Of a stretch of DNA of 64,000 nt, positions 48,286 through 57,995 are shown in pieces. Source of the DNA: Hoplostethus atlanticus (Eukaryota; Chordata; Actinopteri; Trachichthyiformes; Trachichthyidae); contig JAXDDX010000001.1 in assembly GCA_034670405.1 (NCBI GenBank), positions 705,501 through 769,500 of the forward strand, read 5' to 3'. The position numbers were made by a program, and so were the translations under genes. How positions within the stretch are numbered: the first letter of the stretch is position 1; the number at the start of each line of letters is the position of its first letter. The notes beneath the pieces were generated by a model. It made no database searches and had not been told where the DNA came from. It saw only the letters and a list, made by a program, of their open reading frames with translations.

Positions 48286-48559
48286 CGTGACATCAGTGGC
48301 GGCTGGCCAATAGAGGGCGCTAGGGCGCCGCCCCACCACTCCCACATCCTAGACTTCATTGAATAAGACTTTAAAAATTACTTTCTTTTTTTTTTTTTTT
48401 TTAAATGAGCGAGGTAAATATTATATAGTTAGTGAGTAGAATTTATAATCTGCAATAAAATGTAGATTAAAATTGTTCTACGTTGTCTAAAGTTACTGCT
48501 AGGTCACGTATTTCCGGCCTGGGGCGCAAAAATCTTTGCCCATTGACTCTCGTTATAAG

Positions 48560-48654
48560 TTGTACATGCGCAGTTCGCTCCTCTCAATACAAGAGATAGG
48601 AGCTTGGTGGGGCACAGCTTTCCTGCGCCCCACCAACGAACTGCGCATGTACAA
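48560..48654. repeat. Branched inverted repeat in hAT left end
   Basis: TTGTACATGCGCAGTTCG (48560-48577) is the exact reverse complement of 48637-48654. Inside it TTGGTGGGGC (48604-48613) pairs with 48627-48636. The 26 nt between the left arms (48578-48603) form their own GCTCCTCTC/GAG..AGGAGC stem. The whole folds as a three-way or cruciform structure. Confidence 0.85.
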
Positions 48655-48751
48655 ACAGCATTTATCTGAATGCTGCTGATTTACACACCACCAACCACTG
48701 GTTGGCAGCAGAGAGCGAGGGGCTCGTGGTACATCTGACATAAAATGCGCC

Positions 48752-49140
48752 AGAATGAGACAATATACTCAGTCGTTTTCAAGGAGCTGGTTTAGTAGGA
48801 AGGCTTGGCTAACTGTATGTAGTGACACCAATGCTTTATTTTGCTTTCCTTGCATCCTTTTTCAAACAACAGGTCTCAGACCCAGCATGGATTCAGACAG
48901 GTTTGAATGATTTAAACCACATATCAGAAAAATCAAAAGCAAATGTTTGGGAAAGTAAACATAGCTGCTCAGCTTGATGAAGGCTGCAGGATAGGGATCT
49001 GTAAGCATAATGAATAGGTTGACAAAAACAGGCACATCCTGTCTAAAATAATAAACTGTGTCAAGTTCTGTGTTGCCATAGAGTCATTGAGAAATGTGCA
49101 TCTCTCAAGGAGAGAAGGGCAAAACTTATGTACAAAAAGT
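48752..49140 (+). pseudogene. hAT transposase N-terminus (TTF-type zinc finger), broken
   Basis: From about 48764 the frame reads TQSFSRSWFSRKAWL then SDTNALFCFPCILFQ, the TTF-type zinc-finger of hAT/ZMYM-like transposases (WF..WL...C....FC.PC..F). After a frameshift at about 48875 follows AWIQTGLNDLNHISEKSK, matching the family's TGF.DLN......K. After another shift comes AAQLDEGCRIGICKHNE, a stop (TAG), then VDKNRHILSKIINCVKFC. At least two frameshifts and one stop make it inactive. The RNase H-like catalytic core and dimerisation domain are deleted. Confidence 0.8.
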
Positions 49141-49584
49141 TTAAGCCACAAGGTGGCAAAGTCATATGGCTTTGAGCCAGTTCACTCAGCTTTTTGATGC
49201 CACTGGGTATTTCAAATGTAATACCATATTCATTTTTTTTTTTCTATTAGGTCTTATTGTGTTCATAATTTTCTGCCATTGTCTCAGGGTTCTGTGTTGT
49301 CAAATTTCTGTTGCACTTATCGAGGAACTTTTCGGTTACTTTAGTCTTTCACCATTACATATTGTAGTATAAAAGATAATTATTATAAAGAATTTTCACT
49401 AATTGAAGTACCTTAATTTACCTTAAGCACATTTCATTACAACAAATGTTCATTCAGCTCAGCAAATACAAATAAAGGCCTTTTCATTTATTTAAATACA
49501 CTGATGATACCTTAGTACATGTTTGTTTGATTTTTGGTATAGCCCCCCCTGGAGAAAAATGCACCAGCCGCCACTGCGTGACAT

Positions 49585-52500
49585 AGTCATGAATAGATGG
49601 CTGTTACATTTAGCAAAGAGATGTACAGTGGCAAGTTTGATTGGCCTATCTCATCCCTGGAGACCTCATCTGTCAGATCATCAGGCAGTCCCACCATGTG
49701 CCTGTAAGGCAGCGCATAGCTATTAGTTGAAAACTTCCCATCGAGCAATTTCACATTGATTAGTTTAAAAGACGGTTTATAGCTCAAATTTAGACTGCAC
49801 AGGGTTTAAAAGTGAAAATTAAAGCATTATCTTGTACATATGGACTGTGCATATTTGATATTTACAGCTGCTTATTGTTTAAATATGTAATGATCTATTT
49901 ACTGCTTGGTTTAAAACTGGCTATACATATACAACTGGCCAAAAAGATCCTGGGCTGTTTGAGAGCTAATGCATAGACGAGACGTGAAGACATGCCTAGT
50001 GCTCAGTGGTTAATCAATATTTCAGCCATTGTAAAAGGGTGACTGTATGAAAAAGTCTCTGCAGAATATGTGGCTTGTTACTCTTCAGACTCTGTGACTG
50101 TATACCTTCTGAACCCCGGCCAGCCAGGAACTGGAAGTCTTACAGAATCATAAATTTGCATTCGCTATTAATCTCCAGACCCTAAAATGCCATTCCATTG
50201 CACTTTATTTCATTTATGCTTATGAAATAAGCTCAACTGCTTTTGGCAGCATTTTTTTTTTCTTAGTCATGCACTAAATCTCAAGTCGTTTCACACCATC
50301 TGCCGCTCTAGAATTTGCCTCTTTTTTTCTTTCTTTTTTCTTGGACCACTCCTCAATCCATTTGTGGATTAAATGTCCCTGGGTATAAATTTGACTAACT
50401 ATTTGCCTCTGGTGCCATGCAGTGAATATGGTATCAGCCTGCAGTGCTAATATAAATGATTTCATAAGAGTCAATGAGGAAAAATAGAAGTGAGTGCGTC
50501 TCGGGATCTTGTGTCACCGTTACAATGCCACCGCATTATTAGTGTTTGTTTACATAGCAGAGGGCTTGGTGTTGTGGCTGGTTATCAGTCAAGAGTGGGA
50601 AAAACAGAAGCCAAGACATATAATGGCATTGGTGATAGAGGTATAGCAGACATGATCATGAGTCAGCAGAAGGCATTGTAAGTTGTCAACCTCAGATGAG
50701 GACAGGTCAAGGTGAGGACCTGCGTGGATTCTGTGTAAGGTCACGGCGACAAGGTGCTCCAACATCCAGCCATAGGATAGAACAGCATCCCTCAAGGCGA
50801 AGAGACATTTTCTGCTGCAGTCAAGGCAGGTAATCTGGATAGAAACAATAGTAAAGGCTTCCAGCTGCTAACTGCTATGACACTGACGTATCAGTCAGGA
50901 AGCACTTTCAAACACACATGCATAGACACAAGCTCGAGGTGAAGTGTATCTGTTGTTGCCTGCAGTTTTGTTTGTTTGTTTTGAAAATAGGACTCACAAA
51001 ATAAAGAGCCAAGACCGGTAAAGTTAACGCAACACTTCTTTTCATTGTCTTTGAATTGCCCTGCCATGACTAACGTTTTGCACTGCCACATACGATGCTC
51101 AATATGAAGTCGGTTTCCAGATAGTCGAGGTTGTAAACGTCTTGTTCATGCTACCACGAAATGAACTGACACAATGAGATCAAATTGAGGTTAGAATTCC
51201 TACTAGTGCTTGGGCTGATTTATTTTGGCCTTCCTTGAACGTGAAGTGGCTGGATTCAGCATTTTTTTTTAGGATGATTCATTTGATTCCCAGGTGGCAA
51301 GGCACAAGACTTCCAACTCAGGAGCACTTGGGGTTATGCAAGCTAGGTCTACTACGGCTGCACAATGTTATAATGAGCCTCCTTGGTCTCCTGGTATTCT
51401 CATAAATATGAATGACTGGGCGGCGGGCCCGCGGGTCAACCTGAACTGTGCATGGTTCTTCTGTCAAGACCGTCATCAGACCAAAACATCCCGAACATAA
51501 ATATGGATCCAGTGGATATGCTTTAATGAGTAGACATATCATGGATCCACTTCTGAACTGCACATTTTCCCACAGCTGATTTATTCCATTTTTTATGTAC
51601 TCTCTTTGATTAATCTAATGGTAGTTGGCAGTCAATCACAGATAAGTATTTGCATTAATTGCAAGTAGGAGGGGTTTGGACCCATGGCTTCTATTTATCT
51701 AACTGACTGAGAATCATCTGATTTTTGTACCATCTCATTGATTCTCCATCAGCACGCCTCTGAAACGCTAGATGAATACTAGCTAGGACAAAACGAAGCT
51801 TTAGCCTTATGTTATGTCAGTTGTTGATGTGATCCTATAGGAGGCACTGTGTCTATGAACAGTCTATCTCCACTGTCATGACAATCCTCTTCTTGTTGGC
51901 CATTCTCAAAGCGCTCTTCATATTTGGATTTGCTTGGTATTATTATTGTAACTCTACAGAAATATGCTAGGCAAAACTACAATTACAGTAAGTGAGGGCT
52001 CTATTTCACCATTTGTATTATGAAAGACACACCCATTAGGGAAATTACTGGAATAAAATTGCTTCTACTTATTGGATCAAGACTTTTCTATGTGTCTGGC
52101 TGAAGTAAGTCATACAGTGGTGTTAGGAGATTGTCTGCAATACTCATATACATTCATTATGAAATTCATAAACATTTTTATTTGAGAAAAGAGAGATTGA
52201 CTCATTCAATTCCAACTCTGATACAATTATTAGATGTTTGGTGATGGTTGAATCAAATTTTCATCTCAGTTAGGTTTGAGATGAACAATGTGCATATAGT
52301 AGGATGTGCTACCTTCCTTGGCAGATACTGCAACTGAAACACATGAGATTCGGTATGGAATAGTTTATCAGAGATTGAAGACACTCAAGAATACTAATAC
52401 TTTAAACCTTAAAACAAATTGTCAGGCACTAGATGCTATATGCAAACCACTGCCGAGGATTTATTTTTCTTCGCATTAGATCTAAAGATTTGTACGTAGC

Positions 52501-53139
52501 TACTTTGTGTAAACTCAATAAGCCTATGAAAAAGCTTCGCTATTGCTCAGGGTTATGAGATGCGTTGGAGATATCTGTCCAATAAGATTACATTTCTTGA
52601 CTGTGTTTTTGTGGTAGAAAGGGGACCAACCAAGCTTGAACATGTCCCCGGGCATTTTTGTTACACGTAGAATAACATCGTGATTTAATTTTGATATAAT
52701 GGCTCATGATCTGAGAAATGTGTGCGCTAATGTGTGTGACAAAATGAACAAGCCACAACTCTTCTTTGGTGAGTGAGGCAGTCGTTTCTGTATACAGGCT
52801 CTTTTTGTAAAACATGAGTCGTAATGATTCATGGAATCATTTAGGCATCAGTTTCAGGGATACACAGCGTCTTAATGATATTATAATTAAAGGTTGAAGA
52901 TTAATCTGCTTGTGTAAAACAAAATATTTGATGGATTACCTGGAAATCGACATGGAACAGCGCAAATGGTGATTCATGGCAGAGCTCAGATTTCTTACTG
53001 GACTTTTAAATTACCCAAACATATGGTTGTCTGTTTTAGCTTCCCTCACCCTTTCACAGTGGCTGTAGCCACTGGGTACAATTTGGAAAGGGACAATGCA
53101 TATATATGCAAATAACACAACAATTAACATCAAATTCAG
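49585..53139. other. No gene seen
   Basis: AT-rich DNA. A short GC patch (GGCGGGCCCGCGGGTC) lies at 51420-51435. No exon or TE recognised. Confidence 0.55.
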
Positions 53140-53410
53140 TATATTCTGATTAATCGCCCCTAGCAAACAAGTAATTGATTAATTGCTGCTCCTTTAATTA
53201 AATTGGACCTGAGTAGTTCCCTGGACACCTTTCTCGTCTGCCCCAGTTAAACTGCTGGCCTCCAATTAGAGATGGAACTAATGTGGTGGCAGGCCTTTTC
53301 AGTGTGTTTCCCCTTTAAGACACAGTCTTAAGGATGACAGTCACCCAAACTTTGCCAAGTTCCCCTAATTACCTTGATTGTGTTGTACTTTTAAATGAAG
53401 TCATTAAAAT
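53140..53410. promoter_or_regulatory. Candidate conserved non-coding element
   Basis: A non-repetitive block crowded with homeodomain-type sites: GATTAATCG, AGTAATTGATTAATTG, CTTTAATTAAATTGG, CCAATTAGAG and CTAATTACC, mixed with GC-containing words. No open frame or TE termini. The texture is that of vertebrate developmental enhancers. Conservation cannot be tested here. Confidence 0.3.
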
Positions 53411-55435
53411 AAATTCAGACCTCCTTTTTGAGGCTGGAGGGGGGCAGGAGTCTCCTGGACCATGACAGGGCTCGGGGGACACACAATTACTTTTAAATGT
53501 TGAAAGGGTTTTTGATTTGCCTCATGGGAGTTGACTGTTTTCATTTGCAACGTGTTAAATACACAATCTCTGCAACATGTTACTTTGTTTATGGGAATGA
53601 AATGGGGAGGGGGAGGGGTTTCTGTTGCTTCAACCTCACTAGAATAAATCAATTTCCATATTATCACCAGTGTCAAGATTGCAAAGTCATCATCTCACTA
53701 TCAAGTGTGATTTATGAGTTGAGTCACATTTAAGTAATATCAAGATGTGTTTCTCAACTCTGGTACAATTTCTGACATTAATACATGTGTGTTATGAGAG
53801 GTTGTGATTTTAAAGGTAATGTGTACCGAGCTAAGACGTAATAGGGACATAACCCATTTGTACTTTTTGGTAATTTCATGCCTTACCAACTGACAGTGTT
53901 GTGGTTATGTTCTATGGTACTTTTATTGTCTCCACTGCCCATTTCAGAATTACCAACTCACCAGGTTGTAGTATACCTAACATTAGCAGTCATTCAATTA
54001 TCATCTATTTATTCAGGTTAACTGTAAATAATTAATGAACTCAATGAGATGGTAAAAGCTTCTTAACATTTCCTGTTGGTGATTTACTAACTTCCGTACT
54101 GTAGATGAAGATACAGATGAAGATATAATGTTTGTTTTGGTAATTGACTCAGTATTGTTATTATTAGTAGTAGTAGTAAGTGAGCTAACTGCACCTATAT
54201 CAAGCCAGTCAGAATAAAAGAAATAAGACTTTTGGTCACAGTTTTCAAAACAAAACCCTTACCCATGAACATACATTGTTTTGCAAGTAATGTGAAGTAC
54301 AAAAGTGAAAATGAAGAATATATTTGAAGAGGAATGTGTAGTACACAAATGACGAATGTTAGGCTTTTATTTTGAAGACAAAATGACCTTATTCTGGCTA
54401 TCTCTGGCTGCTTGGTGTCTGCGGACTGTGCTCTTGGAGGCAGGTGTGCAACCAGCTGTTGACTAATTGTTATGGAAATGTGATAAATGAGTGTAGTTGG
54501 GTAAAACCTGGTGGTTTCATACTAGTTGACCTTACAGTTACAAATATTATGATAATTCCACAACAACTGATTTATGTTGTTTTGGTGTTGGCTATCTGTA
54601 GTGCTCTGGTCAGTAGTAAGTCCACATTAGTAGTGTGCTACTGTGCTACTGATCAAACTCTGCTCTCTTCTCGCCCACACAGTGTTGTTAAAGGTTTCAC
54701 TGCTATCACCAGGGAAAGACAAACTTATTTCAGCCAGTTGATGTTAGGTTTGGAATACATACAATATTGTATTTATTATATAATAATATAACAGTTAATC
54801 TGTTAAAATATTGTAATTTATGTAATTTATGGGACGCCATAGTGACACATCCGTAATTTTACTCTTCTGGAGGTGCTGATGGAAGTTGTTAAGTCATCTG
54901 ATTACAATGTGATGACAATGTAATTTGGCTAGCTAGATATAGCTTGTAATATTAACCAACAAAATTACTGGTTTCTGTCTTTAAACTTTAATTAAAAATT
55001 ATATATTTTTTGTGGTGCTAGATGCTTGTGCACCAGCAGGATAAGGTGTTTTATATCCATAGCTCAAGCCAAATAAGGTACACAGCATAGGTGCAATTTC
55101 CAAATTAAGTCTAATTTACTGCTTCAAAATGTTACTGCCTGGGATGCAGATTAGGAGCTTCTTTTTCAAAGACGTATGTGAATTAGCAGTGATGGTGATG
55201 TTTTTCAGTTAAGAGTGGTGGCACCACAGAAACACACAAAGTGCCCGATGAAGAAAAATAACAGGCCAAATACAAAATGTCAAGGTTGAAGGTATTCCTT
55301 TAATGACCCGAGCTCCTAGACCTGCCCAAGAGTTCAGAAGGTTGCTCACGTTGCCCTGAGCTTTTTTTTTCTCCCTCCTTTTGTGCCTTTTAAAAACTGA
55401 GGCAGGGGCAGAACAAAGAACTGAAATTACACCAC
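53411..55435. other. No gene seen
   Basis: AT-rich. The 115-codon frame at 54444-54791 shows no known domain, and its start resembles part of the sequence at 24.43 kb, suggesting a repeat rather than a gene. Confidence 0.5.
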
Positions 55436-55623
55436 TTAACCCTCTATAGCATGAATATCAGGGTCCCTGATAATATATCCATCATACAATTTGAAACACC
55501 AAGGTTTTCTATAGTACATATGATAAGTGGAATAAGGAAAACAAGCAATATATGCATTAGAAAAAGTTTTATTTTGACAAACACATTTCATATAAACATA
55601 TAAACCAACGTCCAAATGACTGT

Positions 55624-55695
55624 CTGTGTGTGTGTGTGTGTGTGTGTGGAGGGATTAGCCTGTGTGTGCGAGTGTGCGAGTGTGTGTGTGTGTGT
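55624..55695. repeat. (TG)n microsatellites inside piggyBac
   Basis: TG runs at 55624-55648 and about 55679-55695, in the 3' untranslated part of the element. Confidence 0.9.
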
Positions 55696-55776
55696 TTCAA
55701 TGTGTCTGAATGTGTGTTTGTGTGGGTTATTGTTTGAATCAGTGTTTCTCTTTTTGACAAAGCACACTCTGATTTC

Positions 55777-56635
55777 CTATTCTGTGTGGGACCTCAGGAA
55801 GCAGTTGCTGGTGGATGTGAAACAAAGGTGGACATCACATTTCCGGCACTTGGCTTTTGGTGTACCTGTACACCCTGGTACCTTGCATCTCCTTCTTTTC
55901 AGCCATAATCATCCAGTGGGCTGTGGCATCCAGGCACACATCAGGGACTGGAATTGGAGCAGCGGGTCCTTTTCTCCTCTTCTCCTCATACTCACCAGCA
56001 ATTGTGGAACTGGGACGACCTTTCTTGCGCTCCAGACTCTTTCCACTTTTGCATAGGCCTTCAGCGATGTATGACTTGAAGGTATACAGCTTCATTTGTT
56101 CCTTCTTTCTCATGCCAGTGCCTTCACAATCTCTTCAGTAGAGCAGCCAGGTGGTCACGATGATCATATCCAGGAAGTGGAACACCAGCCGGTGGTACCA
56201 CTTCTTTGATCTGATTTTGTTCCGGTACAGTGCAATCAGTGAGTCAAGCAGATCCACCCCACCCATATTCTTGTTGTATTCTTTCACCACAGCAGGGCAG
56301 GGGACTTTGGTGATCATCTTTCTCTTGCGATCCCACCTGTCAACCTCGGTGACTAAGTGGGCTCCAGTGTAATCACTCAGAAGGGTCACTGAGCGGTTAT
56401 CGTACCACTTCACAACGTGCAAGGTGGTTTCTCCAACCATGGCCATCTTCTGTTCAAAAGATCCACGTCCTGCTCTCTTCAGCTCAGCATCGCACATCAA
56501 GTTGACGCCTGGTAGTCTGTTGCCACGAACAGTACCAGTGCAGTGAATTCCCTGCTGAGCCAGTGTGAGCACAAGAGGGACCCTAACTGCTTGATCATGT
56601 TCCTTCCGCCCATAAAATGTTCTTGTGTCCATTTC
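55777..56635 (-). pseudogene. piggyBac (PGBD-like) transposase, C-terminal half, broken
   Basis: A DDE transposase of the piggyBac family (DDE_Tnp_1_7 type), which cuts and pastes DNA at TTAA. The 165-codon frame from ATG at 56632 has family similarity from about residue 18 (VPLVLTLAQQGIHCTGTVRG) through KWYDNRSVTLLS to GGVDLLDSLIALYRN and W..RLVFHFLD....T.WLLY. D127 and D130 in GGVDLLD correspond to the third catalytic Asp and its neighbour. The first two catalytic Asp lie in the missing N-terminal part. The frame stops at TGA 56135-56137, probably CGA (Arg) mutated at a CpG. Downstream the same frame reopens (RDCEGTGMRKKEQMKLYTFK). A frameshift at about 55888-55897 then leads to the cysteine-rich domain (C-x4-C-x7-C-x2-C-x4-C-x6-C-x4-H), ending TAG at 55777. 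Inactive. Confidence 0.92.
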
Positions 56636-57109
56636 CTGTAAGTATCAGTAGATAGTAATGTAAAAACATTGACTATGGTCATAATTATGCATCCAAGCAC
56701 ATCTCCACACTTTAGCATGATATTGCCCGAACTGCACAATGTTGCCCTGAGGCAACGAATCAAAAAACACAGTTTTAGTATATAAATAAAAACAATCAAA
56801 CATGCTTCATTACATACTCATGCACATGCATATATTTTTTTATATAAAGTTATTTCAATTTAAACATGTTAAAAAGTGATATTTATCTTACCAATTGGTG
56901 GCACCAATCCCATGCGGCTTTGCTTCCTGAAAGGACTGCTCCACCCCCAGACAAAAGGTCACACCCACTTCAGCCCCTCATTTCATTGGACACAGACATG
57001 TCAGGTGATATTATATATATTTTTTTTATTTAAAAAAATTAAAGGGACTGTGTGAGGTCCAAAAAGGTAGTTTGTTGCCTGAGAGCAACACCATGCCATA
57101 GAGGGTTAA

Positions 57110-57844
57110 ATTATTTTTCTTTGAATAATGTGATTGGAATTCAATTCATTGACACCAAGAAGTCTTCCATAAGCCCCTTGAGAGACATTAGAGTCTTGCT
57201 TTTAAATATTGATATTTTAGTGAGACAACAATGCTGTGACCTCTAGGACACAAACAATGACTGTTTGGGGTTTGATGTTTTTTAGGGAGGAAGTAAGCAG
57301 AGCATGTAATATTTAGTGGCTTGAGCCATTCTGGAACAGAGGAAATGCAGTTGGCCTCGGGATAATGGTTGTGGACTGAAAAATGGTGTGAAAAGGTTTT
57401 CTCACTCTGCTTTGCTGTGATGCTATTATCATAAATGTGCAATTTTTATTTTTTTCTCAATATGGTCAAATAACTGTCCACACTTACATAAAAATAATAG
57501 TAATAATGATATATACTTACCTTTTTATATGCTTATTGCAGTGTAGTTAGTGGAGTGTAGTGGATCACTTCCTGGAAAAACAATAATACTCTCATTTAGA
57601 TAGATAAGTATGGCAGCTATGTTTGTCCATATGGAGCGTTCAGTGTACATAGTTTTTTCGAGCATCCCTCACATCCCTCCCCTTTTCAAACAATAGTAGC
57701 AGCAAGCCTACTTGTGGCACACTGGCCCGTGTACAAGTAATATTCTGGGTCAGACTGCTGATCAGTCCAGCTACCGTCGATTTCCGCCTTACTTTTTTAC
57801 CTTCATTTGGTCAGTGTAGGTTCACCGAGCACACTTTTTCATAA
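57110..57844. other. No gene seen
   Basis: AT-rich flank of the piggyBac element. No recognised feature. Confidence 0.55.
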
Positions 57845-57995
57845 CACATTCCCCCAGTTAAACACAATCCCACCTGGGAGCTTTCAAGTGCAACCACAGT
57901 TTTCTATCACTGGTCGCTGAGCAGCCCCGATAGTGCCATTGGGGTAAAGTGTCTTGCTGAATAGCACCTTGAAGACATTGTTGAAGTTGCTGATA
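57845..57995 (-). mobile_element. SINE-like body fragment
   Basis: On the minus strand GCAAGACACTTTACCCCAAT followed by GGCACTATCGGGGCTGCTCA resembles the fish SINE word GAGCAAGACACTTAACCCC seen also in weaker form at 41.6 kb. The head is not recognisable. Confidence 0.4.

Larger units (their letters stand above)
48294..49576 (+). mobile_element. hAT transposon, complete ends, internally deleted
   Basis: The element starts CAGTGGCGGCTGG (48294-48306) and ends with the exact reverse complement (49564-49576), a 13-bp terminal inverted repeat of hAT type. It is flanked by identical 8-bp target duplications CGTGACAT at 48286-48293 and 49577-49584, the length diagnostic for hAT. At 1283 bp it is far below the 2.5-4 kb of autonomous elements. 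It keeps only an N-terminal transposase relic (48752-49140) and a structured left subterminal region. The perfect target duplication argues that it is not ancient. Confidence 0.92.
55436..57109 (-). mobile_element. piggyBac transposon, complete ends, internally deleted
   Basis: TTAA (55436-55439) and TTAA (57106-57109) flank termini CCCTCTATAGCATG (55440-) and, in reverse complement, CCCTCTATGGCATG (-57105), identical at 13 of 14 positions. TTAA target plus CCC-starting termini define piggyBac. The element is 1666 bp between the sites. The transposase runs on the minus strand, so 57105 is the 5' end. Subterminal palindromes occur at both ends: TATCAGGGTCCCTGATA (left), GTTGCCTGAGAGCAAC (right), and a related GTTGCCCTGAGGCAAC internally near 56741. 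A donor (AATTG|GTAAGAT at 56891) and an acceptor (TTACAG at 56636) suggest a 5' intron. Coding for the first half of the transposase is missing. Confidence 0.92.

Noticed and set aside
54444..54791. 115-codon frame with hydrophobic stretch
   Set aside because: No domain or splice context was recognised, and part resembles sequence at 24.44 kb.
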